Notes under the pieces: model-generated
What the model saw: only the letters and a program-made list of their open reading frames with translations
The model's database searches: none
What the model was told of the DNA's origin: nothing
Shown: positions 1 through 9,626 of the stretch, in pieces
How positions within the stretch are numbered: the stretch's first letter is position 1
Layout of the letters: each line of letters starts with the position of its first letter
NCBI RefSeq assembly: GCF_002081825.1
Contig: NZ_MUKU01000030.1
Span: 1 to 61,319, forward strand
Direction of reading: 5' to 3'
From: Chromobacterium haemolyticum
GTDB taxonomy: Bacteria; Pseudomonadota; Gammaproteobacteria; Burkholderiales; Chromobacteriaceae
DNA: 61,319 bases
Translations under genes and position numbers: made by a program

Positions 1-812
1 GATGGCCCGAGCTTCCCAATAGGCCGGTAGGGTTGGATTGTGTTCGCGGGCCTGCGGCGAGACCTTCATCCGGACCCGGTAATCGGTCGGGTGTGGATCT
101 AGGCGTTCCCATTTGCTGTTGGCCTTGGCCGGAATCAACCAATGGCGCTCAGTGCCGGCTTGCTGAAGTTGCAGCAGTAGGTCCGCACTGAGAAAGCCCT
201 TATCGAACACCGTGAGCGAATGATCTGGAACCGCCTGTAGCAAGTCGCGCGCATAGCGCATTTCACTCTTGCCATATTCGCCAAACACCGCTTCCCGTAC
301 TAAATGGGTGGCCAATGCCGTTAGCGTCAGCAGCCGCAACTGGGGGTAGCTTGCCACAACGCCCGAGGCATAGACCTGAGCACCAAAGTGCTGGCGATTT
401 TCCGGCGTGTCGGAGGTTCGGAGGGTGCTGCCATCGATGGCATAACGGGCTAACCCACGCCAAGTTCGTCCGCGTCGCTGCCGTTCATCCCAAGCCCCGG
501 CGCAGAGAGAGTGAAGAGTTGAGCCAATGGTTCTTCTCCGAGCCGCTGTCGTGCCTGGGTCAAAGCGCTTTTGGCAATGTCGGGGTTAGCCTCGTCGGGC
601 AGCACCAAATCGAGATGGGCAGCGACTTCCGGGATGGATTGATGCCGGAACCTAGCCAGCGCGATCAGAAGCCAGACGACCTGCTCGGCCGGCAATTTAC
701 GCCGTCGCACGCTGGCTTTGCCGGTCACTGCAAGGGCGTGGACGATCCATTGAGGATCAATTTTCTGAGAAAGGGCAGAGAAATCAGGGTGTTTGTGAGC
801 CTTGCCAACCAT
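1..812 (-). pseudogene. IS4-family transposase, frameshifted, C-terminus beyond window
   Basis: The N-terminal part (812 down to about 500) encodes the IS4 N-terminal domain and stops early with the out-of-frame tail ...DELGVG. Translation resumes in another frame from about 497 with AWDERQRR, then the first catalytic-aspartate region (AIDGSTLR) and, further on, TVFDKGFLSADLL with the second aspartate, and stays open to base 1. The break falls in a G/C run (about 493-502), where a net change of two bases inserted or one lost would explain it. The catalytic glutamate (YREK box) would lie outside the window. As written the gene cannot make a full transposase. A sequencing error or programmed frameshifting is not excluded, but IS4 members normally use a single frame. 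Confidence 0.75.
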
Positions 813-871
813 AGGGATGGAAATGAGTGAGTCAACATGAGCGAAGTATGAGCAAGATTCGCACCATGAAA

Positions 872-903
872 AATGCCGTTCACTTGCTTAAGTGAACGGC
901 ATT
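872..903. repeat. Perfect 14-bp inverted repeat at the IS4 end
   Basis: AATGCCGTTCACTT (872-885) and its exact reverse complement (890-903) are separated by four bases. The right arm is the IS terminal repeat; the left arm mirrors it inside the element. A transcript through it would form a strong hairpin, which could block read-through from flanking DNA into the transposase gene. Confidence 0.7.
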
Positions 904-934
904 ACAGCGAGGCTGTGGTGTTTTTATTGATACG

Positions 935-951
935 GTCTTAATCATTAAGAC
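935..951. other. 8-bp perfect palindrome downstream of the Bcr-type pump
   Basis: GTCTTAAT, one base, then ATTAAGAC. It lies just past the stop codon of the minus-strand efflux gene. It may act as a weak terminator (a short T-rich stretch follows on the minus strand) or a protein site. Nothing else is recognisable between the IS end and the gene. Confidence 0.3.
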
Positions 952-963
952 TCTACGGCATTA

Positions 964-2166
964 TCAGGATGCCATTGTCACCCTCCTCCTATAACCCATC
1001 CGGAACACAAACCCCAGCACCAGCATGACCATCATGCTGGCCGCCAGGCTCAGCGGGCTGCCCCAAACCAACGGCGCGATCAGACCCGCCACCACGCTGG
1101 ACATCATGGTCTGGAAAAAGCCCTGCAGCGAGGAAGCGGTGCCGCGCAGCGATGGGAACTGGTCCATCAGGTTTAGGGTGATGGACGGCGCGGCGATCGA
1201 CATGCCGGTGGTGTACAGCGCCAGTGGCAGCACCGCCCACGGCATCGCGGCTTCCGGCGCCAGCAGGTTGTACAGCAAGTTCCAGCCGGCGGCGATGAAC
1301 ATCACCACGTAGCCGCGCGACACGATGTCCTTCTGCGACACCCGCCCCGCCATCTTGCCGGACAAATAGGCGCCAAACATGATGCCGGACACCGCCGGGC
1401 CGAACATCCACAGGAACTGCTCAGGCCCCAGGTGCAGATGCTGCATCAGAAATACCGGCGCCGACGGGATGTACAAGAAGAAGCCGGCGAAATTGAAGGA
1501 CACCGCTGCGGTCAGCAGCTGGAACTCGCGCTTGCGCCCCACCTGCCAGTAGTTGGCCAACAGATACTTGATTTTCAATGGCTGCCGTACGGACTCATGA
1601 TGGGTTTCCGGCAAGGCAAACCAACTCATCAGGAACAGCGCCAGGCCGATCAAGGCCATGAACACGAAGATGGAATGCCAGCCGAAAGCGCCGAACAGCC
1701 AGCCGCCCACCACCGGCGCAATCGCCGGCGACAGCGAGAACAGCATGGTCACCTGCGACATCAGCCGCTGAGCGTCGGCGCCGTCCAGCTTGTCGCGGAT
1801 GATGGCGCGCCCCACCACCAGGCCGGCACCGCCACAAAAGCCTTGCAGCGCGCGGAACAGCAGCAGCTGGCCCAGGCTGTCGGCCAAAGCGCAGCCTATC
1901 GACGCCAGGCTGAACAACAAGGTGGTGACCAGCACCACCGGGCGACGGCCCACCGCGTCCGAGATCGAGCCATGCCACAGCATCATCACCGCGTAAGACA
2001 ATAGATATACCGTCAACGCCTGCTGCATCTGCAGTGGCGAGACCGCCAGGCTTTGTCCGATCGCACTCATCGCCGGCAGGAAAGTGTCGATCGAAAACGG
2101 CCCCAGCGTGGACAGGGCCGCCAACAGGATTGCCAGCCCGAAGTGGCTGCGAGTGGAGGGGTGCAT
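964..2166 (-). CDS. Bcr/CflA-family multidrug efflux transporter (MFS)
   Basis: This is a 400-residue major facilitator protein with about 12 hydrophobic segments. The N-terminal half carries the DHA1 family signature: a first helix with GPFSIDTFLPA, then the WHGSISDAVGRRPV loop after helix 2, and GFCGGAGLVVGRAIIRD in the helix 4-5 region typical of Bcr/CflA proteins. It is expected in the inner membrane as a proton-driven drug exporter. The length is normal for the family. The chosen ATG is the first in-frame start after the divergent intergenic region shared with the arsC-like gene. It is a monocistronic gene on the minus strand, next to the IS end. The substrate cannot be predicted; bicyclomycin, chloramphenicol and sulfonamides are known for relatives. 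Confidence 0.88.
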   Translation of the reverse strand: MHPSTRSHFGLAILLAALSTLGPFSIDTFLPAMSAIGQSLAVSPLQMQQALTVYLLSYAVMMLWHGSISDAVGRRPVVLVTTLLFSLASIGCALADSLGQLLLFRALQGFCGGAGLVVGRAIIRDKLDGADAQRLMSQVTMLFSLSPAIAPVVGGWLFGAFGWHSIFVFMALIGLALFLMSWFALPETHHESVRQPLKIKYLLANYWQVGRKREFQLLTAAVSFNFAGFFLYIPSAPVFLMQHLHLGPEQFLWMFGPAVSGIMFGAYLSGKMAGRVSQKDIVSRGYVVMFIAAGWNLLYNLLAPEAAMPWAVLPLALYTTGMSIAAPSITLNLMDQFPSLRGTASSLQGFFQTMMSSVVAGLIAPLVWGSPLSLAASMMVMLVLGFVFRMGYRRRVTMAS

Positions 2167-2351
2167 GGCGGATAAATAACAATGAGAGTCAATGCATGTT
2201 AACGGTTAGGCCGACACTTGCCAAACCGGACTGATATAAATAAAACGTCATAGTGCATATCTTGCCGTTCAAGCTCGCGCCGCTGGCGCCGGCTTCGATT
2301 TCGTGCCACGATCAATCCACTCCACGCCAGCCATAACAAGGAGAGACCAGC

Positions 2352-2699
2352 ATGATCCGCCTGTATCACAACCCCCGCTGTTCCAAATCCAGAGAGGCGC
2401 TGAGCCTGCTGGAAAACGCCGGCGCGGAAATAGAAATCATAGAGTACCTGAAGCACCCGCCCAGTTACGAAGAACTGGAGCGCCTGCTGACTCTCCTAAA
2501 CATGGAGCCGCGCGACTTGATTCGCCAGAAAGAGGAGGAGTACGCCGAACTCTACCTGGACGACATCACGCTAGAACCCAGACATCTGATTACCGCCATG
2601 ATAGACAATCCCAAGCTGATCGAGCGCCCTATCGCCGTCTGCGGCGAACGCGCCGTGGTGGGGCGGCCGCCGGAACGGGTGCTGCAGCTTCTGGACTAA
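2352..2699 (+). CDS. arsC: ArsC/YfgD-type glutaredoxin-dependent arsenate reductase
   Basis: This 115-residue thioredoxin-fold protein begins with MIRLYHNPRCSKSREAL, in which Cys10 matches the catalytic cysteine of R773-type ArsC. Arginines expected near the oxyanion site are present (LIRQKEE, IERPIAV and VGRPPE). Members reduce arsenate to arsenite using glutathione and glutaredoxin. Some chromosomal homologues (YfgD) are annotated this way without proof. A ribosome-binding site (AAGGAGAG) lies just upstream of the start. There is no arsB, acr3 or arsR beside it, so a role in arsenic resistance is not supported by context. A strong terminator follows, isolating it from the emr-type operon downstream. 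Confidence 0.85.
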   Translation: MIRLYHNPRCSKSREALSLLENAGAEIEIIEYLKHPPSYEELERLLTLLNMEPRDLIRQKEEEYAELYLDDITLEPRHLITAMIDNPKLIERPIAVCGERAVVGRPPERVLQLLD

Positions 2700-2722
2700 G
2701 CTTCGCCGGCTCCGCCCTCCAG

Positions 2723-2752
2723 CGCCCAAGGCAATCGCTCTTGGGCGTTTTT
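2723..2752 (+). terminator. Rho-independent terminator after the arsC-like gene
   Basis: CGCCCAAG and CTTGGGCG form an 8-bp stem with a 9-base loop, followed by five T residues. It lies 24 bases past the stop codon. Confidence 0.85.
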
Positions 2753-2813
2753 GCACCCAACGCCCCGCCGGCCTGCATCTGTCCCATCCCCTTCAAAATT
2801 ATCACTTGCGGAA

Positions 2814-2831
2814 TAGTAACATCCGTTACTA
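2814..2831. promoter_or_regulatory. Putative MarR-family operator over the promoter of the efflux operon
   Basis: TAGTAAC-ATCC-GTTACTA is a perfect 7-bp inverted repeat 12 bases upstream of the marR-type start codon. It sits inside the spacer of a plausible sigma70 promoter (TTGCGG at about 2806, then TAAAAT 18 bases later), the usual place for autorepression by EmrR/MprA-type regulators. A related string (ACTTGCG followed by GACTATCAC) occurs at about 3379-3393 upstream of the next gene. Assignment is by position and symmetry only. Confidence 0.55.
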
Positions 2832-2842
2832 AAATAACGACC

Positions 2843-3343
2843 ATGAATCCAACCAAGTCATTTCAAACGCTTGAGCAGGCCGTTAACCGGATCGAAGCGC
2901 GTTTTCCCGGCGTGCCCCGCCAGGAAGTCATTCTGGCGCGCTTGCTATACCACATCCTGCCGCGGCTGTCCGCCCATCTGTGCGACAAGCTGAAGCATCA
3001 CGGCCTCAACGAGACGGTGTGGATGGCCTTGCTGGCGCTGTACGCCTGCCCGCAACAAGCGCTCTATCCGTCTGAAATCAGCGACACACTGGATTCATCA
3101 CGCACCAACGCCACGCGCATTGCCGACGAACTGGTCAAAAATGGTTGGGCAGCTCGTTCGCCCAGCGCGGAGGACCGGCGCAAGATCCTGCTGGAGTTGA
3201 CGCCGAGCGGCGTGCAACTCGTGGAATCCCTGCTGCCCGTTTCACGCGAATGCCACCGCGAGTTGTGGTCGGATTTCGACGCCGCGGAAAAACAGGAGTT
3301 CGAACGCTTATTGCGCAAACTGCTCTGCAGCCTGGGCGGTTAA
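2843..3343 (+). CDS. MarR-family transcriptional regulator (EmrR/MprA-like)
   Basis: This is a 166-residue winged-helix protein. The core HTH is visible around residues 65-100 (YPSEISDTLDSSRTNATRI) followed by the wing (AEDRRKILLELTP), both typical of MarR proteins. The longer N-terminus (about 55 residues) and the position directly ahead of an EmrAB-type pump resemble E. coli EmrR (MprA). It probably represses itself and the following three genes, and is released by hydrophobic ligands. The ATG at 2843 was chosen because it follows the palindrome at 2814-2831; the same frame is open further upstream, but that part is antisense-like sequence overlapping arsC. A gap of 109 bases precedes the outer-membrane factor gene. 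Confidence 0.88.
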   Translation: MNPTKSFQTLEQAVNRIEARFPGVPRQEVILARLLYHILPRLSAHLCDKLKHHGLNETVWMALLALYACPQQALYPSEISDTLDSSRTNATRIADELVKNGWAARSPSAEDRRKILLELTPSGVQLVESLLPVSRECHRELWSDFDAAEKQEFERLLRKLLCSLGG

Positions 3344-3415
3344 AGCTGGGAAACCGGCTTTTTTTCGCCCTTATAATAACTTGCGTGACTATCACATCAT
3401 CAATCACTTTACCAA

Positions 3416-3430
3416 TTGCTAATACAGCAA
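3416..3430. promoter_or_regulatory. Short inverted repeat upstream of the efflux genes
   Basis: TTGCT-AATAC-AGCAA, a 5-bp perfect inverted repeat, lies 22 bases before the GTG start of the outer-membrane factor. It may be a second regulatory site or a leader hairpin. It is short, so chance is possible. Confidence 0.3.
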
Positions 3431-3452
3431 GTGAATACGGGAGTCCCACAAG

Positions 3453-4859
3453 GTGAAAAAGACTCAATGGCAGCACGGCGTCAGCGCCCTGCTGCTCAGC
3501 GCCCTGCTGGGCGGCTGCGCGAGCTTCGGCCCTGACAACGTCCCGGCATCTGAGCTCAAAGCCGAACAATTACGGCTGGCCAATGGCCAGGGCGAACAGA
3601 TCGCCAATGATTGGTGGACGCAACTGAACGACGCCGTGCTGAACCAGCTGGTAGCCAAGGCCCTGCAGGACGCGCCCTCGCTGAAACTGGCCGAAGCCCG
3701 GCTGAGCCAAGCGCGCGCCGCAGTCGGCATCGTCGAAGGCAATAGCGGCCCCAAACTCGATTTCAGCGCCAATATGACGCAGCTCCATTACGAGTTCCCG
3801 GCGCCGATCTCGCGCGACTACGTCAACGCCTACACCGCGATGCTGATGGGCAGCTGGGAGTTCGACTTCTGGGGCAAGCACCGCGGCCAGATCGACGAAG
3901 CCGTCGGCCAGCAGCAAGCCATCGCCTTCGAAGGCGCGCAAACCCGGCTGACGCTGACTCAAGCCGTCATCGCCCAATACACCCAGTTGCAGCGGCTGCA
4001 GGCGCAAAGCGCGGTGCTGGCCAAGCGTATCCAACTGGCGGAAAGCCGCCAGACGCTGACCCAGGCCCGCATCAACGCCGGCCTGCTGCCGGGCGACAAC
4101 CAGCGCGGCAACGAAGTTTCGCTGCATCGCCTGCGCCAGCAGCAAAGCGCGCTAACCCAGGACAGCGACCGCGCTCGTCATGCGCTGGCGGCGCTGACCG
4201 GCCAAGGCCCGGAAGCCTTGCGCGGCTTGCAAGCCGGCAAGGCGCTGACCGTGCCGGCCATGGACGCCGACAGCCTGAGCGCCGACCTTCTGGGCAAGCG
4301 CCCGGACATCGCCGCCCAGCGCGCGCGGGTGGAAGCCACCGCCGGCGCGGTCAAGGCAGCGCGCGCCGAGTTCTATCCCAATATCAAGCTGACCGCCTTC
4401 GCCGGCCAGACCTCGCTGGAATTCAACAAGCTGATGAACGGCGACTCCACCTTCTGGGGCTTCATGCCAGCGATCAGCCTGCCCCTCTTCCACTCCGGCG
4501 CGATCCAGGCCAATCTGGGCAAACAGCGGGCCGGCTACAACATCGCCGTGCACAGCTACAACCAGACCGTACTGGACGCGCTGCGCGACGCTGCCGACTC
4601 CGTCAGCGGCTGGCAGCAAAGCGGCAAGCAGCTGGAGCAGTCGCGCAAAGCGCAAGACAGCAGCCATCGCGCAGCCGACTCCGCCGCCGCCCGCTTCAAG
4701 GCCGGCATCATCAACAAGCTGAACCTGCTGGACGCCCAAGACAGCGCGCTGGCGCAACAATCGGCGCGAATCGACGCCGAAGCCGGCCGCAAGCTGGCCT
4801 GGGTTTCACTGAACACCGCATTGGGTGGCGGCTTCAACGCCGCCCCCGCCACCCACTGA
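3453..4859 (+). CDS. Outer-membrane efflux lipoprotein (TolC/NodT family)
   Basis: This is a 468-residue outer-membrane factor. The N-terminus is a lipoprotein signal ending in the lipobox LLGGC (Cys23), so it should be lipidated and inserted in the outer membrane. The two TolC-type halves are present, with repeated helical segments (SLKLAEARLSQARA, and later RPDIAAQRARVEA, a family hallmark) and periodic coiled-coil sequence. It forms the exit duct of the tripartite pump with the next two genes. Translation starts at GTG, with a GGGAG ribosome site nine bases upstream. Eleven bases separate it from emrA, so it is part of the same transcript. Confidence 0.9.
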   Translation: MKKTQWQHGVSALLLSALLGGCASFGPDNVPASELKAEQLRLANGQGEQIANDWWTQLNDAVLNQLVAKALQDAPSLKLAEARLSQARAAVGIVEGNSGPKLDFSANMTQLHYEFPAPISRDYVNAYTAMLMGSWEFDFWGKHRGQIDEAVGQQQAIAFEGAQTRLTLTQAVIAQYTQLQRLQAQSAVLAKRIQLAESRQTLTQARINAGLLPGDNQRGNEVSLHRLRQQQSALTQDSDRARHALAALTGQGPEALRGLQAGKALTVPAMDADSLSADLLGKRPDIAAQRARVEATAGAVKAARAEFYPNIKLTAFAGQTSLEFNKLMNGDSTFWGFMPAISLPLFHSGAIQANLGKQRAGYNIAVHSYNQTVLDALRDAADSVSGWQQSGKQLEQSRKAQDSSHRAADSAAARFKAGIINKLNLLDAQDSALAQQSARIDAEAGRKLAWVSLNTALGGGFNAAPATH

Positions 4860-4869
4860 GAACGCATCC

Positions 4870-6030
4870 ATGGACAAGAAAACCAAAACCGCGCAAAGCC
4901 GCAAACGCAATCTGATCATCGCCACCACCCTGTTCACCGCCATCGCCATCGGCTACGGCGCCTACTGGGCGCTAGTGCTCAGCCATCAGGAAAACACCGA
5001 CGACGCTTACGTCAGCGGCCATCTGGTGCAAGTCACCCCGGAAGTGGGCGGCACCGTCGCCAAAGTGCTGGTGGACGACACCCAACACGTCAAGGCCGGC
5101 CAGTTGCTGGTCAGCCTGGACAAAAACGATGCGCAGCTGAACTTCGACCGCGCCCGCAACGAGTTCGCCCAAGTCGTGCGCCAGACTCGGCAGTTGATGA
5201 ACAACACCCAGCAATTGGCCGCTCAAGTCACTTTGCGCGAAACCGAACTGGCACGCGCCGACGCTGACCTGAAGCGTCGCAAACAGCTGGCCGGCACCGA
5301 CGCGCTGTCGGCGGAAGAGTTGAGCCACGCCAACGACGCCGTCGCCGGCGCCAAGGCCGCGCTGGACGCCGCGCGCGAACAGCAAAAAGCCAGCGCCGCG
5401 CTGCTGGGCAAGGACGCGCTGGCGCAGCAGCCCGCGGTCAAGGCCGCCGCCAGCCGGCTGAAGGAAGCCTGGCTCGCGCTGCAGCGCACCGAGATCAAGG
5501 CGCCGCTGGACGGCGCCGTCGCCCGCCGCAATGTGCAGGTTGGCCAGCGCCTGGCCGCCGGCACTCCGCTGATGTCGGTGATCCCGCTGCAAAACCTGTG
5601 GGTAGACGCCAACTTTAAGGAAGGCCAACTGGCCAAGATCCGTATCGGCCAGCCGGTGGAGCTGAAGTCCGACCTCTACGGCGGCAAGATCGTCTACCAC
5701 GGCAAGGTGGTGGGCCTGTCCGCCGGCACCGGCAGCGCCTTCTCGCTGCTGCCGGCGCAAAACGCCACCGGCAACTGGATCAAGGTGGTGCAACGCGTGC
5801 CGGTGCGCATCCAGCTGGAGCCGAAAGACCTGCAATCGCACCCGCTGCGCGTCGGCTTGTCGATGGATGTGGTGGTGGACACCTCCAGCACCGACGGCAA
5901 GGCCGTGGCCGAAGCCCAGCCCTTCGTCGCCCACCAGGACGTCTCCGGCCAGTTGCCAGACCTGAAACAGGCCGATGAACTGGTGCGGACGCTGCTGGCG
6001 GCCAACGCGGGTGAAGGCAAGGCCGAATAA
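4870..6030 (+). CDS. emrA: EmrA-like membrane-fusion (HlyD family) efflux subunit
   Basis: This is a 386-residue periplasmic adaptor anchored by one N-terminal membrane segment (about residues 14-34). The biotinyl-lipoyl half motifs follow (TDDAYVSGHLVQVTPEVGG and, after a coiled-coil hairpin, LDGAVARRNVQVGQRLAAG), then the beta-barrel domain. The TDDAYV motif is the EmrA/FarA signature. It bridges EmrB in the inner membrane to the upstream outer-membrane factor. ATG 4870 matches the family's short cytoplasmic tail; the open frame begins 45 bases earlier but that would overlap the preceding gene more. The emrB start follows 12 bases after its stop. Confidence 0.93.
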   Translation: MDKKTKTAQSRKRNLIIATTLFTAIAIGYGAYWALVLSHQENTDDAYVSGHLVQVTPEVGGTVAKVLVDDTQHVKAGQLLVSLDKNDAQLNFDRARNEFAQVVRQTRQLMNNTQQLAAQVTLRETELARADADLKRRKQLAGTDALSAEELSHANDAVAGAKAALDAAREQQKASAALLGKDALAQQPAVKAAASRLKEAWLALQRTEIKAPLDGAVARRNVQVGQRLAAGTPLMSVIPLQNLWVDANFKEGQLAKIRIGQPVELKSDLYGGKIVYHGKVVGLSAGTGSAFSLLPAQNATGNWIKVVQRVPVRIQLEPKDLQSHPLRVGLSMDVVVDTSSTDGKAVAEAQPFVAHQDVSGQLPDLKQADELVRTLLAANAGEGKAE

Positions 6031-6042
6031 GGGGGCCGGACC

Positions 6043-7575
6043 ATGAATCATCCACCATTGACCGGCTCCAAGCTGGTCTGGATCACGCTGGCGCTGTCGA
6101 TGTCGGTGTTCATGCAAGTGCTGGACACCACCATCGCCAACGTGGCGCTGCCCACCATCTCGGGCAACCTGGGCGCGGCCACCAGCCAGGGCACCTGGGT
6201 GATCACCTCCTTCGGGGTGGCCAACGCCATCGCGGTACCGCTGACCGGCTGGCTGGCCAAGCGCCTGGGCGAAGTAAAGCTGTTCACCGCCTCCACCCTG
6301 TTGTTCGTGCTCACCTCCTGGCTGTGCGGCATGTCCAGCAGCCTGGAAATGCTGATTTTCTTCCGCGTGCTGCAAGGCGCGGTGGCCGGCCCGATGATTC
6401 CGCTGTCGCAGAGCCTGCTGTTGTCCTGCTATCCGCCGGAGAAGAAAGGCATGGCGCTGGCGCTATGGGCGATGACGGTGATCGTCGCGCCGGTGTTCGG
6501 CCCGATTCTGGGCGGGGTGATTAGCGACAACTGGCACTGGGGCTGGATCTTCTTCATCAACGTGCCGGTGGGACTGGCGGCGGCCTTCATTTCCTGGCGC
6601 ATCCTCAAGCCGCGCGAAACCGAAACCGTCGATCTGCCGATCGACCGCATCGGCCTCGCCTTGCTGGTGATAGGCGTAGGCGCGCTGCAAATGGTACTGG
6701 ACCGCGGCAAGGAGCTGGATTGGTTCAACTCCACCGAGGTGATCACCCTTGCGGTGATCGCGGTACTGGCGCTGGTTTATCTGGTGATCTGGGAGCTTGG
6801 AGAGAAGCATCCCATCGTCGACCTGAGCCTGTTCAAACAGCGCAACTTCACCGTCGGCACCATCGCCATCAGCCTGGGCTTCATGCTCTACTTCGGCACC
6901 GTGGTGCTGCTGCCCTTGATGCTGCAGACCCAGATGGGCTACACCGCCACCTGGGCCGGCCTGGCCGCGGCGCCCATCGGGCTGATCCCGGTGGTGCTGT
7001 CTCCCATCATCGGCAAGTACGCGCAGCGGCTGGACATGCGCTGGGTAGTGACGGTGAGCTTCAGCGTGTACGCCGTCTGCTTCTTCTGGCGCAGCACCTT
7101 CAACCCCCAGATGGACTTCGCCTACGTGGTGTGGCCACAGGTAGTGCAAGGCATTGGCGTGGCCTGCTTCTTCATGCCGCTGACCACGATCACGCTATCC
7201 GGCCTGCACCCGAGCCAGATCGCCAGCGCGTCCAGCCTGTCCAACTTCCTGCGGATTCTGGCCGGCAGCATCGGCACCTCGATCACCACCACGATGTGGG
7301 ACCGTCGCGAGGCGATGCACCACGCGCGCCTGACCGAGCATGTCAGCCTCTACGATCAGGCCTCCAACGCCTGGTTCCGGCTGCTGGACATGGCCGGCCT
7401 GTCCTCCGGGCAGCAGGCGGCGCTGACCTCGCTGCAGATCACCAAGCAGGGTTACATCATGGCGGCCAACGAGATTTTCTGGCTGTCCGGCGTGCTGTTC
7501 GTACTGCTGATCGGCCTGGTGTGGTTCGCCAAGCCGCCGTTCACCGCCTCCGGCAGCGACAGCGGCGCGCATTGA
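6043..7575 (+). CDS. emrB: EmrB-like DHA2 multidrug MFS transporter (14 TM)
   Basis: The 510-residue inner-membrane protein has 14 predicted membrane segments. The helix 1 motif VLDTTIANVALPTISG is diagnostic for the DHA2/EmrB group. It is the proton-driven pump of the operon and works with EmrA and the outer-membrane lipoprotein to expel hydrophobic compounds across both membranes. A GGGGG-rich ribosome site precedes the start. It is the last gene before a strong bidirectional terminator, so the operon is marR-omf-emrA-emrB. Confidence 0.94.
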   Translation: MNHPPLTGSKLVWITLALSMSVFMQVLDTTIANVALPTISGNLGAATSQGTWVITSFGVANAIAVPLTGWLAKRLGEVKLFTASTLLFVLTSWLCGMSSSLEMLIFFRVLQGAVAGPMIPLSQSLLLSCYPPEKKGMALALWAMTVIVAPVFGPILGGVISDNWHWGWIFFINVPVGLAAAFISWRILKPRETETVDLPIDRIGLALLVIGVGALQMVLDRGKELDWFNSTEVITLAVIAVLALVYLVIWELGEKHPIVDLSLFKQRNFTVGTIAISLGFMLYFGTVVLLPLMLQTQMGYTATWAGLAAAPIGLIPVVLSPIIGKYAQRLDMRWVVTVSFSVYAVCFFWRSTFNPQMDFAYVVWPQVVQGIGVACFFMPLTTITLSGLHPSQIASASSLSNFLRILAGSIGTSITTTMWDRREAMHHARLTEHVSLYDQASNAWFRLLDMAGLSSGQQAALTSLQITKQGYIMAANEIFWLSGVLFVLLIGLVWFAKPPFTASGSDSGAH

Positions 7576-7591
7576 AAATAGCCTGAGCGGG

Positions 7592-7624
7592 CCGGGCGGC
7601 GACGACATCGCCGCCCGGTTTTTC
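7592..7624. terminator. Bidirectional terminator between emrB and the paa cluster
   Basis: CCGGGCGGCG and CGCCGCCCGG make a perfect 10-bp GC stem with a 7-base loop and six T residues on the plus strand. It overlaps the end of the convergent enoyl-CoA hydratase gene. Confidence 0.88.
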
Positions 7625-8396
7625 TATTCTCCCCGAAACACCGCCGCGCGCTTGTCCAGGAAAGCCCGCATGCCCTCCTTCTGATCCCGCGACGCGAACA
7701 AGAGCTGGTAGGCCTTGCGCTCCAGCATCAGCGCCGTCGCCAACGGCGCGTCGGCGCCGGCCAGCACCACTTCCTTGATCTGCGCCACCGCCAGCGGCGG
7801 CAGCATGGCGATCTGCGCCGCCAGTTCTAGCGCGCGCGTTTCCAGCGCCTCATCCGCAGCCACCTCGCTGACCAGCCCCATCGCCAGCGCCTCCGCCGCG
7901 CCGATGCGCTCGCCGCTCAGCAGCAGTTTCATCGCGCGGAATTTGCCCACCGCCCGCAGCAGGCGCTGGGTGCCGCCGGCCCCCGGCATCACGCCCACTT
8001 TGACTTCCGGCTGGCCAAACTGCGCGGACTCGGCGGCGACGATGATGTCGGCATGCATCGCCAGCTCGCAGCCGCCGCCCAAGGCGTAGCCCGCCACCAC
8101 GGCGATCACCGGCTTGGGACAGTCCGCAATCGCCTGCCACAGCGTGTGCACCTGGCGCTGCATCAACTCGATGCTGTCGCAGTCCACTAGCTCGGCCAGA
8201 TCCGCGCCGGCAGCGAAGGCGCGGCAGTCGCCGCACAGCAAAATCACTCTTACATCGGCCGAGGCGCTCAGCGTCTGGAAATGCCGCGCCAGCTCCCGTC
8301 GCAACGCCATGTTCAAGGCATTGAGCGCCTGCGGGCGGTTCAAGCGCAGCCGCGCCACGCCGGCGGCCGGATAATCCAGCACAACCAGTTCATCCA

Positions 8397-8397
<1 letters not shown>
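7624..8397 (-). CDS. Enoyl-CoA hydratase, second PaaF-like paralogue
   Basis: This 257-residue crotonase-family protein is the last gene of the minus-strand paa transcript. Both catalytic glutamates of classical hydratases are visible, in GGGCELA and FGQPEVKVG, together with the oxyanion-hole loop AAGADLAEL. It should hydrate a 2,3-enoyl-CoA intermediate of the beta-oxidation-like lower phenylacetate pathway. Its start overlaps the stop of paaJ by ATGA (8397), which implies translational coupling. A longer upstream start would run deep into paaJ and was rejected. A close paralogue lies on the other side of paaJ, so the two may split work (2,3-dehydroadipyl-CoA hydration versus the hydrolysis normally done by the PaaZ hydratase domain). 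Which does what cannot be told from sequence. Confidence 0.88.
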
Positions 8398-9611
<1,214 letters not shown>

Positions 9612-9626
9612 GGAAAACCTCCTGGA

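Larger units (their letters stand above)
1..904 (-). mobile_element. IS4-family insertion sequence, right-hand end (runs off left edge)
   Basis: The element holds a minus-strand IS4-type transposase reading frame and ends at about 904. Read inward from 904 on the minus strand, the end is TAATGCCGTTCACTTAAG, close to what I recall of the E. coli IS4 terminal repeat (TAATGCCGATCAGTTAAG). The other end lies outside the window, so full length and target duplication cannot be judged. The boundary at 904 is inferred from this terminal repeat. Confidence 0.75.

Noticed and set aside
4972-6375. Long minus-strand open frame antisense to emrA
   Set aside because: The His/Gln/Gly-rich composition is that of an antisense shadow of a GC-rich gene; emrA on the plus strand has clear motifs.
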